Of a DNA stretch of 64,000 bases, positions 50,432 through 59,320 are shown piece by piece (within the stretch, counting starts at the first letter, position 1; each line of letters starts with the position of its first letter). Source of the stretch: Citrobacter sp. On2M (GTDB taxonomy: Bacteria; Pseudomonadota; Gammaproteobacteria; Enterobacterales; Enterobacteriaceae); NCBI RefSeq assembly GCF_018035235.1, contig NZ_WPCV01000001.1, forward strand, positions 186,001-250,000, written 5' to 3'. The translations under genes were made by a program, and so were the position numbers. The notes under the pieces were generated by a model. It had not been told where the DNA came from, did no database searches, and worked only from the letters and a program-made list of their open reading frames with translations.

Positions 50432-52492
50432 ATGACGAAAACAGGCAAAATAACCACTTCAATAATAGGGGTTTTCTTGTTGTTGATCGTCGTACTCATC
50501 ATTGTGATTGCGACATTTGACTGGAATCGGCTCAAACCGACCATCAACCAGAAAGTCTCTACAGAACTCAATCGGCCCTTCGCTATACGGGGTGACCTGG
50601 GCGTGGTTTGGGAACGCCAAAAGCAGGAAACCGGCTGGCGTAGCTGGGTTCCGTGGCCGCATATTCATGCCGAAGATATCATCCTTGGCAACCCGCCGGA
50701 TATTCCTGACGTTACCATGGTGCATCTCCCGCGCGTTGAAGCCACGCTCGCCCCACTGGCATTGCTGACAAAGACAGTCTGGCTCCCGTGGATCAAGCTG
50801 GTAAAACCCGATGCGCGGCTGATCCGTCTGTCGGAGAAAAACAATAACTGGACCTTTAACTTCGCTGGGGACGAAAACCGCGACTCTAATCCGCCGCCAT
50901 CCGCATGGTCTTTCCGGCTGGATAACATTTTGTTCGATCAAGGGCGGATCGCCATTAACGATAAAGTGACGAAGTCGGAGCTTGAGATCCTGATCGATCC
51001 GCTGGGGAAACCATTGCCCTTTAGCGAAGTGACTGGCACAAAAGGTAAAGAGAGCAACGTTCGCGTTGAGGACTATGTGTATGGTCTGAAAGCGCAAGGG
51101 CGATATAACGGCGAACCGCTAAGCGGTAGCGGAAAAATTGGCGGAATGCTGGCGCTGCGCGGCGAAGGAACCTCTTTCCCGATTCAGGCTGATTTCCGTT
51201 CGGGCAGTACGCGCGTGGCGTTTATGGGTACGATAAACGATCCAATGAATATGGGCGGAGCGGATCTGCGACTTAAATTCTCGGGAGATTCGCTAGGGGA
51301 TTTGTACGATTTGACCGGCGTGCTGCTCCCGGATACACCGCCGTTTGAAACTGACGGGCGTCTGATTGCTAAAATTGATCCGGAAAAATCCTCTGTTTTT
51401 GATTATCGCGATTTCAATGGCCGCATTGGCGACAGCGATATTCACGGAACGCTGACCTATACCACCGGTAAACCGCGACCCATGCTGAAGGGGGATGTTG
51501 AATCGCGCCAACTGAGGCTGGCAGACTTGGGGCCGCTGATCGGAGTGGATTCAGGCAAAGGGGCGGAGCGGGCAAAACAGTCTGAGCAGCGCAAAGGCGA
51601 GAAGAGCGTCCAGCCAGCGGACAAGGTTTTGCCATATGACCGATTTGAAACCGACAAATGGAACGTGATGGATGCTGACGTACGTTTCAAAGGGCGACGT
51701 ATCGAACACGGCAGTAGTTTGCCGATCAGCGATCTCTCCACACATATCATCCTGAAAAATGCCGACCTACGGCTGCAGCCACTAAAATTTGGCCTCGCGG
51801 GGGGCAGCATTGTCTCCAGCATCCACCTGGAAGGGGGCAAAAAGCCGATGCGGGGGCAGGCGGACATTCAGGCTCGACGCCTGAAGCTAAAAGCGCTGAT
51901 GCCGGATGTAGAGTTGATGCAGAAAACGCTTGGAGAAATGAACGGTGACGCCAGGTTTAGCGGGAGTGGAAACTCGATCGCTGCGCTGCTGGGTAACAGC
52001 AATGGCAATCTGAAGCTGCTGATGAATGATGGGTTAATCAGCCGGAATCTGATGGAAATTGTTGGCTTGAATTTGGGCAATTATATCGTCGGACAGATAT
52101 TTGGTGATGATGAGGTGCGGGTAAACTGCGCGGCAGCGAATCTGGATATTGTTAACGGGGTGGCGCGTCCGCAGATTTTTGCTTTCGACACCGAAAACGC
52201 GGTCATCAATGTCACCGGTACGGCGAGCTTTGCGTCGGAGCAACTGGATTTAACCATCGATCCGGAGAGCAAAGGTATCCGTATTATTACCCTGCGTTCG
52301 CCGCTGTATGTCCGTGGAACCTTTAAAAATCCACAGGCTGGCGTGAAGGCCGGACCGCTGATTGCGCGCGGTGCGGTTGCTGCCGCGCTGGCAACGCTGG
52401 TGACGCCAGCGGCAGCTCTGCTGGCGCTGATTTCGCCGTCAGAGGGGGACGCGAATCAGTGTCGGACGATCCTGTCGCAGATGAAGAAGTGA
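50432..52492 (+). CDS. yhjG: AsmA-family protein YhjG
   Basis: YhjG, 686 residues, an AsmA-like protein. One N-terminal membrane segment (TSIIGVFLLLIVVLIIVIATF) anchors a long periplasmic beta-rich domain; the C-terminal AsmA region contains LMNDGLISRNLMEIVGLNLG and DPESKGIRIITLRSPLYVRG. Members of this family form bridge-like lipid carriers between inner and outer membranes; the specific role of YhjG is not settled. A strong ribosome site (AAGGAGG) precedes the ATG. It follows pdeH by 77 bp on the same strand. Confidence 0.9.
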   Translation: MTKTGKITTSIIGVFLLLIVVLIIVIATFDWNRLKPTINQKVSTELNRPFAIRGDLGVVWERQKQETGWRSWVPWPHIHAEDIILGNPPDIPDVTMVHLPRVEATLAPLALLTKTVWLPWIKLVKPDARLIRLSEKNNNWTFNFAGDENRDSNPPPSAWSFRLDNILFDQGRIAINDKVTKSELEILIDPLGKPLPFSEVTGTKGKESNVRVEDYVYGLKAQGRYNGEPLSGSGKIGGMLALRGEGTSFPIQADFRSGSTRVAFMGTINDPMNMGGADLRLKFSGDSLGDLYDLTGVLLPDTPPFETDGRLIAKIDPEKSSVFDYRDFNGRIGDSDIHGTLTYTTGKPRPMLKGDVESRQLRLADLGPLIGVDSGKGAERAKQSEQRKGEKSVQPADKVLPYDRFETDKWNVMDADVRFKGRRIEHGSSLPISDLSTHIILKNADLRLQPLKFGLAGGSIVSSIHLEGGKKPMRGQADIQARRLKLKALMPDVELMQKTLGEMNGDARFSGSGNSIAALLGNSNGNLKLLMNDGLISRNLMEIVGLNLGNYIVGQIFGDDEVRVNCAAANLDIVNGVARPQIFAFDTENAVINVTGTASFASEQLDLTIDPESKGIRIITLRSPLYVRGTFKNPQAGVKAGPLIARGAVAAALATLVTPAAALLALISPSEGDANQCRTILSQMKK

Positions 52493-52500
52493 TGAGAGCA

Positions 52501-52529
52501 CCGGATGCGGTGTCACTACCGCATCCGGC
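52501..52529. terminator. Hairpin between convergent yhjG and yhjE
   Basis: CCGGATGCGGT at 52501-52511 pairs with ACCGCATCCGG at 52518-52528 around a 6-nt loop. It has the GGATGCGG form of REP-type stems and lies directly after yhjG. Confidence 0.75.
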
Positions 52530-52536
52530 AAAAGAA

Positions 52537-53859
52537 TCACAACGACTGATGGCGGGTTTCGTGAGTTAACAGCAGCGCAATCAGTGTTAACGCCGCCATC
52601 GATGCCAGATACGTACCAACCGCCGCCAGGCCGTAATTCGCCTGCAGCCATGCGGCAATGTAAGGGGCAACGGACGCACCAAGAATCGATGACACGTTGT
52701 ACGAGAACGACGCTCCCGTATAGCGCACTTCAGTCGGGAACAGCTCCGGCAGCAGCGCGCCCATCGGACCAAATGTCAGACCCATCAGGCTCAGGCCAAG
52801 CAACAGGAAGGCGAACACCAGCACCGGATTGCCAGAACCGAGCAGCGGTTTAAAGGCAAACAGCGCAAACAGAATGATAAGCGTGGTGATGATGAGCATG
52901 CTCTTGCGACGACCAAACGCATCGGCCAGCAGGCCCGCCACCGGCACCATTACGCCAAAGCCAATAACCGCCATCATCAGCATCCACAACACTTCATTAC
53001 GCGGCAGGCCAAGCCCTACGGGGGCAGCGGCGGTGCTGAACGTCATTGAATAGACGGTCATGATATAAAACAGCGTATAGGTCGCCAGCATGATGAATGT
53101 GCCGAGGATCGTTACACGAACATGTTTTGTCAGCAGAGTACCCAGCGGGATTTTCACCTGTTTTTTCGCCGCAGCCACTTTGGCGAAGACCGGGGATTCA
53201 TGCAGCGACACGCGAACGTACAAACCGATAATCACCAGTACCGCAGAGAAGATAAACGGTACGCGCCAGCCCCAGCTCATAAACTGTTCGTCGGTCAACA
53301 GCCAGGAAAGCAACAGGAACGTGCCGTTAGCAAAGAAGAAGCCGATAGGCGCGCCCAACTGCGGGAATGAGCCGTACAGCGCGCGCTTACGCGGTGGTGC
53401 GTTTTCCGTCGCCAGCAACGCCGCGCCGCCCCATTCACCGCCCAGACCTAAACCCTGACCAAAACGCGCCAGCGCCAGCAGCAACGGGGCGAAAATGCCG
53501 ATTGTTTCATAGCCCGGCAGCAGGCCAATGACAACCGTCGAGATCCCCATGGTGAGCAGTGAGGCAACCAGCGTGACTTTACGCCCTACGCGATCGCCGA
53601 AATGCCCGAATACAGCAGAACCTATCGGCCTAGCCACAAAGGCGATAGCAAAGGTTGCGAGAGACTGCAGCGTTGCTGCGGTCGGATCCCCCTGCGGGAA
53701 GAAGATATGAGGAAACACGATCACCGCGGCGGTGGCGTAGATATAGAAGTCGAAGAACTCAATGGCAGTGCCAATGAGTGAAGCGACGACGACTTTATTG
53801 CGCGAGTTGACCGGGGTGTGTTCCTGTTCATTGTCGAGCGTTGTGGCTGTTGCTTGCAT
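52537..53859 (-). CDS. yhjE: MFS transporter YhjE (metabolite:proton symporter family)
   Basis: YhjE, 440 residues, twelve membrane segments, MHS subfamily (ShiA/ProP/KgtP type). Hallmarks: VVASLIGTAIEFFDFYIYAT near the N-terminus, FGHFGDRVGRKVTLV in loop 2-3, and RFGQGLGLGGEWGGAALL in segment 4-5. The substrate of YhjE is not established; organic acids or osmolytes are typical for the subfamily. It is monocistronic and convergent with yhjG. Confidence 0.92.
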   Translation of the reverse strand: MQATATTLDNEQEHTPVNSRNKVVVASLIGTAIEFFDFYIYATAAVIVFPHIFFPQGDPTAATLQSLATFAIAFVARPIGSAVFGHFGDRVGRKVTLVASLLTMGISTVVIGLLPGYETIGIFAPLLLALARFGQGLGLGGEWGGAALLATENAPPRKRALYGSFPQLGAPIGFFFANGTFLLLSWLLTDEQFMSWGWRVPFIFSAVLVIIGLYVRVSLHESPVFAKVAAAKKQVKIPLGTLLTKHVRVTILGTFIMLATYTLFYIMTVYSMTFSTAAAPVGLGLPRNEVLWMLMMAVIGFGVMVPVAGLLADAFGRRKSMLIITTLIILFALFAFKPLLGSGNPVLVFAFLLLGLSLMGLTFGPMGALLPELFPTEVRYTGASFSYNVSSILGASVAPYIAAWLQANYGLAAVGTYLASMAALTLIALLLTHETRHQSL

Positions 53860-54115
53860 AATATTTTCTTATTTTTGGCCGAACGAAAGGCCATATTACG
53901 CACAGCAAAAGCGACATTTCAATCTGTAACAAACCTTGCGAGAGGTCAAAAAAAGAGCAAAAAGGGGATAATTTTTAGGCTGGAGATTTCACTTCCATGA
54001 AATGCTTCACATAATTTAAAACTTGGATGATAAAACTGGTTTTCGGTTAAATAAAAGTTACGGTCTGGATTTTAATTCTGATAATGCGGTTGATTTCTAA
54101 TTAAGCATTGGTCAG

Positions 54116-54140
54116 GCCGGATAAGCGAGCGTTATCCGGC
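54116..54140. repeat. REP-like palindrome downstream of yhjD
   Basis: GCCGGATAA at 54116-54124 pairs with TTATCCGGC at 54132-54140 around a 7-nt loop. It lies just after the yhjD stop on the yhjD strand and upstream of yhjE. Confidence 0.75.
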
Positions 54141-54153
54141 AGTATTTGATGAA

Positions 54154-55182
54154 TTAGCGGTGGGTTTTCCCCGGCATACGCGGGTCATCTTTGTATTCCG
54201 CTGTGGCAATCCAGGCGGCGCAAAACAGGGTCAAACGAGCGAAGAAGTAAAAGAATGCCATCAGTCCAAGCACTGAACCAAACGCCGCGCCGGAAGGGGA
54301 TTTTACCAATGATGGCAGCGTGTAGGTCATGACGATCTTAATCACTTCAAAGCCAATAGCCGCAATAAATGTCCCGCGAATCAGCGCCTTTTTACGCGGG
54401 CGGTGACGCGGTAGCCGCCAGAAAATCCAGAAGAACAGTAAGTAGTTGGCGAAAATGGAGATGGTCAGACCGATCAGCCGCCAGGCGGGCTTCAGCCATT
54501 CGATACCGTCGAGATACAGCGCGGAGATAATCATTTGCTGGGCGGAACCGGCAATGGAGGTAATGGACAGGGTAACAATTAGCGCAATCAGTAAGCCAAT
54601 CAATGAGATAAAATCACGCAGATATTTAACCCAAATTTTTTCCTGATCCTGCGGAGTACGCTCCCAGACATCGCGCGACTGGGCACGAATAGCTTCGCGC
54701 AGGTTTCCCATCCAGTTAATGCCGGAATAGAGCGCGATACCAAGCCCTACCAGACCGACGGTGGTACGTTGCTGTACGGCGGTGTTAATGGTGTTTTTCA
54801 GCGTAGAGGCGAGTGTCGGATCGCTGACGTTGAGCAGAATTTTGCCGAAGATATCCTGCAACAGCGTAGGATGCGAAGCGAGAATAAAACCCGCGGCGGC
54901 AAACGACACCATCAGAATAGGGATCATCGACAGAAACGAGAAGTAGGTGATCGCGGCGCCAAACTGATTTCCCATGCGATCGTTAAACCGCTCCGCAGCG
55001 CGAATCAGATGGGCAATCATGGGCTGACGTTGAATTTTTTCAGCGAAGGTCAGGGCAGTTTTCAACGCCTGGTTAGTCTTACCGTTGGTCTCTGTATTTT
55101 CACGCTCCAGGGTCTCAATTTTTGGGATGGGAGCGTGCTCAAGTTCCTGAATGGGGCGTTTAATCTCTTTTTCCTGCGTCAT
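54154..55182 (-). CDS. yhjD: YihY/BrkB-family inner-membrane protein YhjD
   Basis: YhjD, 342 residues, with about six membrane segments in the YihY/UPF0761 fold (AITYFSFLSMIPILMVSFAAAGF, GLVGLGIALYSGINWMGNLR, FGSVLGLMAFFYFFARLTLFCAAW). Mutations in E. coli yhjD allow growth with minimal lipid IVA, which suggested a role in lipid export, but its normal function is unclear. The frame is open to 55266; I chose the ATG at 55182 (AGGA upstream) because it gives a length close to the E. coli protein. ATG at 55209 is the main alternative. The N-terminal about 60 residues differ from the E. coli protein. Confidence 0.85.
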   Translation of the reverse strand: MTQEKEIKRPIQELEHAPIPKIETLERENTETNGKTNQALKTALTFAEKIQRQPMIAHLIRAAERFNDRMGNQFGAAITYFSFLSMIPILMVSFAAAGFILASHPTLLQDIFGKILLNVSDPTLASTLKNTINTAVQQRTTVGLVGLGIALYSGINWMGNLREAIRAQSRDVWERTPQDQEKIWVKYLRDFISLIGLLIALIVTLSITSIAGSAQQMIISALYLDGIEWLKPAWRLIGLTISIFANYLLFFWIFWRLPRHRPRKKALIRGTFIAAIGFEVIKIVMTYTLPSLVKSPSGAAFGSVLGLMAFFYFFARLTLFCAAWIATAEYKDDPRMPGKTHR

Positions 55183-55229
55183 CAGGGCAATAATCCTTGT
55201 TCTGTTCATTCTCAGGACAGTATAGCTTG

Positions 55230-56129
55230 TCAGTCCACGTAGTCTTTCATCACGCCGGTTAGCCATTCCATAAACAGATGTACCCGACGGGAGAGGTTGC
55301 GACGGTGCGGATAGAGCAAGGAAACCGGTAATGGCTCGGCACGATATTGCGGTAATACTTCTACCAGCGTACCGGCACGCAGGGCATCACGCACGCCCAC
55401 GCGCGGTACCTGAATAATGCCCAGACCGGCAAGACATGCCGCATGATAGGTTTCGGTACTGTTCACTGTTAGCATGCCGCCGGTTTTGACCCATTTAGCG
55501 CCGTTGTCTGTCGCCACTTCGAATCCTTGCGCACGCGTTCCCAAATTGACCGAATAGTGCACCACCGCGTGCGAGGTTAAATCCTCCAGGCTTTCTGGAT
55601 ACCCAAAGCGGGCGAGGTATTGCGGGCTGGCGCAATTGATCTGCGTGAGTTTTCCCAGCGGACGCGCAATCAGGCCTGAATCTTTCAGCGTTCCTATGCG
55701 TACCACACAGTCGAAGCCTTCGCGGATCAAATCCACCAGGCGGTCGCTGCTGCTGAGTTCGAGCTCAAGGCCTGGATACTGATGCAAGAAAGTGGGTAAG
55801 CGGGGCATCACCAGATTTTTTGCTACGCCAACCGGCATATCGACGCGCAGCTTGCCGCTGATGCTGGAGGGATCGTGATGAAATAGTCCATCCAGTTCAT
55901 CCAGATTGCTCAGCAAATCTTTTGCGCGTTCGTAATAGATCATGCCGTCTTGTGTGAGCTGAACGCGGCGGGTAGTGCGGTGCAATAACTGCGTGCCGAG
56001 ATGATTTTCCAGGGCCTGGATTTGGCGGGATACGCTACCTTTAGGTAGACCGAGAGTGTCTGCCGCGCGTGAAAAACTCTCCAGTTCCGCGACGCGGATG
56101 AACAACTGCATTGCGTGAATTTTATCCAT
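55230..56129 (-). CDS. yhjC: LysR-family regulator YhjC
   Basis: YhjC, 299 residues, a LysR-type regulator. The N-terminal HTH reads ESFSRAADTLGLPKGSVSRQ, followed by the linker helix and the effector domain (SGKLRVDMPVGVAKNLVMP). Two ATGs lie close together (56135 and 56129); the second has TAGGGC at the right distance and gives the E. coli length. The gene is divergent from an SDR oxidoreductase gene, the usual layout for a LysR regulator and its target, and the gap between them holds an 8-bp inverted repeat. Confidence 0.9.
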   Translation of the reverse strand: MDKIHAMQLFIRVAELESFSRAADTLGLPKGSVSRQIQALENHLGTQLLHRTTRRVQLTQDGMIYYERAKDLLSNLDELDGLFHHDPSSISGKLRVDMPVGVAKNLVMPRLPTFLHQYPGLELELSSSDRLVDLIREGFDCVVRIGTLKDSGLIARPLGKLTQINCASPQYLARFGYPESLEDLTSHAVVHYSVNLGTRAQGFEVATDNGAKWVKTGGMLTVNSTETYHAACLAGLGIIQVPRVGVRDALRAGTLVEVLPQYRAEPLPVSLLYPHRRNLSRRVHLFMEWLTGVMKDYVD

Positions 56130-56173
56130 TCTCATGCCCTATTGTTGTTCCAGATGAAACAGTAATGCGCAAC

Positions 56174-56202
56174 AGGTGATATTTATTGTTTTTCTATCAC
56201 CT
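56174..56202. promoter_or_regulatory. Inverted repeat in the yhjC-SDR divergent promoter
   Basis: AGGTGATA at 56174-56181 and TATCACCT at 56195-56202 form a perfect 8-bp dyad with a 13-bp spacer, centred between the two start codons. It is a candidate YhjC binding site. Confidence 0.6.
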
Positions 56203-56248
56203 AATAAGCTTTATCTCAATCATCACAACGTCGGAAATGAGGTTTCTT

Positions 56249-57007
56249 ATGACGCAACGTATTGCATTAGTGACTGGTGGTAGTCGTGGACTCGGTAAAA
56301 ATGCCGCACTTAAGCTGGCAGACAGAGGAACGGACATTATCTTCACCTACAACAGCCAGCTGCAGGCGGCACTGGATGTGGTTGCTGAGATTGAGCAAAA
56401 AGGCAGAAAAGCTGCGGCAATACAACTGAATGTCAGCGATGTGGCTGGCTTTGAGTCCTTTGCCCGTGAGGTGCAAGCGCAGCTGAAAAGCATGTGGAAT
56501 CGTGAATCATTTGATTATTTAGTGAACAATGCCGGTATTGGTCTGTATGGCACTTTTGCCGATACCTCCGAAGCGATGTTTGATCAATTAGTGAACATTC
56601 ACTTTAAGGGCCCCTTCTTCCTGACCCAGCGTCTGTTGCCGTTGATCCAGAATGGCGGCAGGATCCTGAATGTTTCATCGGGACTGGCGCGTTTTGCGCT
56701 GCCAGGATATGCCGCCTATGCCTCAATGAAAGGGGCGATGGAAGTACTGACGCGTTATCAGGCGAAAGAACTGGGAGAGCGGGGGATTTCAGTAAACATC
56801 ATCGCGCCTAGGGCGATTGAAACCGATTTTGGCGGTGGTCGACTGCGGGATAATCAAGAGCTGAATGCGTATGTAGCATCGCAAACGGCACTGGGGCGCG
56901 CGGGTTTGCCGGATGATATTGGCGACGCGATCGCCGCGTTGCTCAGTGATGAGTTGGCCTGGATGACAGCGCAGCGTATCGAAGTATCGGGCGGAATGTT
57001 CCTGTAA
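56249..57007 (+). CDS. Short-chain dehydrogenase/reductase divergent from yhjC
   Basis: A 252-residue classical SDR enzyme. The NAD(P)-binding loop GGSRGLGK (residues about 10-17), NNAG (about 92-95), catalytic Ser in NVSSGLARF, and Tyr-x-x-x-Lys in YAAYASMKG are all intact; the C-terminus is EVSGGMFL. An arginine in the glycine loop favours NADPH. The substrate cannot be told from sequence. The ATG at 56249 follows AAATGAGG. E. coli K-12 has no such gene next to yhjC. The dyad upstream suggests YhjC controls it. Confidence 0.85.
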   Translation: MTQRIALVTGGSRGLGKNAALKLADRGTDIIFTYNSQLQAALDVVAEIEQKGRKAAAIQLNVSDVAGFESFAREVQAQLKSMWNRESFDYLVNNAGIGLYGTFADTSEAMFDQLVNIHFKGPFFLTQRLLPLIQNGGRILNVSSGLARFALPGYAAYASMKGAMEVLTRYQAKELGERGISVNIIAPRAIETDFGGGRLRDNQELNAYVASQTALGRAGLPDDIGDAIAALLSDELAWMTAQRIEVSGGMFL

Positions 57008-57019
57008 GTCGCGCGTATC

Positions 57020-57297
57020 TTATTCAACTTTTAAGCAATAGAAAACCGGCGCGCCACCCCAGGTAAAAATATAGCTGGTGGCGTTTACCGGTATTATCTG
57101 GAATCTAATATCCCGATCGCGGTGCGGAAAGAAATCCGGGATAAACGTTCTGAATTAAGTATTTTCTTCGGCAGCGGATTTGCCTCAGAAGAAACCATGA
57201 GCACCTCCGCATCTCCATGCCAGTATATAAACGTCACTTGATTGCTGACGGATTGTGACTGTGCGCCATTTTCTTGATATTCTCCACGTATCAGGAT
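57020..57297 (-). pseudogene. Decayed gene fragment (C-terminal part, frameshifted, product not identified)
   Basis: Two minus-strand frames look like pieces of one protein. From 57297 one frame reads through VTFIYWHGDAEVLMVSSEAN (around 57240-57180) to a stop at 57096-57094. A second frame, open from about 57154, reads RDRDIRFQIIPVNATSYIFT then TWGGAPVFYCLKVE to a stop at 57022-57020. Together they resemble a protein C-terminus with one frameshift. The ending has the feel of an immunoglobulin-like beta-sandwich as in some family 2 glycosidases, but this is a weak impression. An internal ATG at 57198 with GGAGG upstream could also give a 34-residue peptide. Confidence 0.4.
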
Positions 57298-57595
57298 TTA
57301 ATTCTTTAAAATGTGTAAAATTCGACATTAAAAATTGAGTGTTTGATCGCTTATATGAAAACATGGTACATGTGCTGAAAATTTCGCATAGGAAGAATAA
57401 TAAACCGTGAAATTCATTTATAACCTCAAATCTACCATAAACGAATACTAAACGACCGGTTCCTCATAGTACATTGGGATGTAGATTGGAAAGTATTTAT
57501 AGCAGCCATATAATCCACCATACAAACGGTATGGATTATCTCAACGCTTATATGTAGAGGTGCATGTTCGTCTTCATTTAACGTGGGTATAAGAT

Positions 57596-58036
57596 ATGGG
57601 CTATCGTCTATATGGATTTATGATTGGTGCTGAAATTCATTTTGATATTTCTAATCGCCGACTGTATCGGCTTACGGGTAGCCATACCGAGAAAAACATC
57701 GCTTTTGCGTCAATTTACTTTAATGAAACAATGCTAAGGCTTTTCCTGTATTTATTAATAAATGCCAGAAGCCAGCCAGTAACGAAAGAAGAATTATTTG
57801 AAAAAATCTGGGAGGCGCATAATCTGAGCCCCTCTGCGCAACGATTATGGCAAGTCCTGCACAATCTTAATAATAAACTTGGCCTGCTGGGATTACCCAG
57901 AGATTTTATCCTTAATATAAGAGGTCAGGGTTATGTCATCAATTATCCTGATGTCATTCCCGTTTATTACAAAGTGAGCGAACTCCCGACTCATGCTGTC
58001 AAAAAAAGGGAGAAGATAGATAACCTGAGTGAGTGA
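57596..58036 (+). CDS. Winged-helix (OmpR/CadC-type) DNA-binding protein
   Basis: A 146-residue protein with a winged-helix domain of the OmpR/ToxR/CadC kind: TMLRLFLYLLINARSQPVTK and ELFEKIWEAHNLSPSAQRLW form the helices, and LHNLNNKLGLLG with ILNIRGQGYVIN forms the recognition helix and wing. There is no receiver domain and no membrane segment, so it is a stand-alone DNA-binding protein or a truncated ToxR-like regulator. The gene and its flanks are clearly AT-rich compared with the backbone, which suggests acquired DNA. No strong ribosome site is seen. The target is unknown. Confidence 0.7.
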   Translation: MGYRLYGFMIGAEIHFDISNRRLYRLTGSHTEKNIAFASIYFNETMLRLFLYLLINARSQPVTKEELFEKIWEAHNLSPSAQRLWQVLHNLNNKLGLLGLPRDFILNIRGQGYVINYPDVIPVYYKVSELPTHAVKKREKIDNLSE

Positions 58037-58130
58037 TGTCAACCCAGGTATTTGCCCTGAGCATGCTGTGCGAGGGGCTTTTTTTTATCGTTATCTTTTC
58101 TATTTATTTTCAACTAATGTTCGCTAAATA

Positions 58131-58295
58131 GCGTTATGGTTCGATAGATATCAAAAACGGCCCGGACGACAGGGTCAGATTCTGATGGTTGCCGAAGGCG
58201 TTGAGACTCAGGTTCAGGCCAACTATTTGCACTTAAAGAACTGTGATTTTTTTCAAGGGTATTATTTATGCAGACCTGTCTCTTTGAAGACCTGA
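58131..58295 (+). pseudogene. Remnant of an EAL-domain c-di-GMP phosphodiesterase
   Basis: From 58173 one plus-strand frame reads ILMVAEGVETQVQANYLHLK then NCDFFQGYYLCRPVSLKT to a stop at 58293-58295. EGVET and QGYYLCRP are the last two conserved blocks of EAL domains. Upstream the frame is open only to 58128 and that part does not look like an EAL domain. There is no start codon or ribosome site of note, so this is the tail of a deleted gene. Confidence 0.8.
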
Positions 58296-58699
58296 TCACA
58301 GTGATGCAATCACCCGGAGCCTTCCGTATCGATTGATATACCAACGCTGCCAGGCAGCAAATCACAGGTGATGATCATTTGATGCGACATTTCGTTTTGT
58401 AACATTTTTTTCTGTTATCGTGAGTTTATTATTTTTAGTAAAGAATATAAACTTCGAAGAATTAATATTAATAAGCCGAGCTTTATCTCAAAGCATTAAG
58501 GATTTCCTTAATATTTGGCGCCACATTTGTCCCTTTGTGTGATTATTTGGTTTGAGCTGTAACTATTTTCGATTTCTACTTTTTTCTTCTCCGTCTATCG
58601 GTAAAATGGCCCCCGCCAAATGGTGACTTCTTATTTTACCCCTCGGGTAATACCCTTCCGCGTGTTAAGGCTAGTATCTTATTCAGACGGAGATAAGTA
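58296..58699. other. AT-rich yhjB upstream region with an 18-bp palindrome
   Basis: About 400 bp without a gene. ATTAAGGA at 58495-58502 and TCCTTAAT at 58505-58512 form a perfect dyad with a TT centre, about 190 bp upstream of yhjB. The strong AT bias suggests H-NS-type silencing. No promoter can be named with confidence. Confidence 0.5.
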
Positions 58700-59302
58700 A
58701 TGCAGGTAATAATGTTTGACAGGCAGTCGATATTTATTCATGGAATGAATGTAAGTTTGCAAGGGCGTATTCCAGGAGTTGATGTTCAGGGTGTCAGTCA
58801 GGCAGATGACCTTTGGCAGAAACTGGAAGAAACCCCTGATGCGCTGGTCATGCTGGATGGCGACCAGGACGCTGAGTTCTGCCGTAACTTGCTACAGCAG
58901 ATAGCGCAACGCTTTTCGACGGTAAAAGTGCTGGTGACAGCAACGGACTGCCGTAAAAAATGGCTGCAGGAGGTTACGCAATTGAACGTGCTGGCTATTG
59001 TTCCACGCGACTCTGACGCGGAAACCTTCACGTTGGCACTCAATAGCGTTGCGATGGGAATGGTATTCATCCCCAGAGATTGTATGACAACTCCCGAGGG
59101 CAGCGGGCAAAATATCAGATCGCTTAGTGCGCGTCAGCGAGAGATTCTGACTATGCTTGCCGCCGGAGAATCAAATAAACAAATTGGTCGGTTGTTAAAT
59201 ATCAGCACCGGAACGGTCAAAGCCCATCTTGAGTCGCTGTATCAGCGCCTTGAGGTAAAAAACCGTACGCAAGCGGCAATGATGTTAAACGACGCCATTT
59301 AA
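58700..59302 (+). CDS. yhjB: LuxR-family response-regulator-like protein YhjB
   Basis: YhjB, 200 residues. A receiver-like N-terminal domain (VIMFDRQSIFIHGMNVSLQG, with ALVMLDGDQD in place of the phospho-Asp strand) is followed by a LuxR HTH from about residue 138: SLSARQREILTMLAAGESNK, GRLLNISTGTVKAHLESLYQ. The Asp pocket looks incomplete, so phosphorylation is doubtful. No sensor kinase gene is adjacent. The ATG follows GGAGATAAGTA. E. coli has the gene at the same place, between treF and yhjC. Confidence 0.9.
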   Translation: MQVIMFDRQSIFIHGMNVSLQGRIPGVDVQGVSQADDLWQKLEETPDALVMLDGDQDAEFCRNLLQQIAQRFSTVKVLVTATDCRKKWLQEVTQLNVLAIVPRDSDAETFTLALNSVAMGMVFIPRDCMTTPEGSGQNIRSLSARQREILTMLAAGESNKQIGRLLNISTGTVKAHLESLYQRLEVKNRTQAAMMLNDAI

Positions 59303-59320
59303 TGGGCGAATATTTCACAG

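Noticed and set aside
58114-58365. 83-codon minus-strand ORF in the yhjB upstream region
   Set aside because: It runs antisense through the EAL remnant, which gives the better match; no motif or ribosome site supports it.
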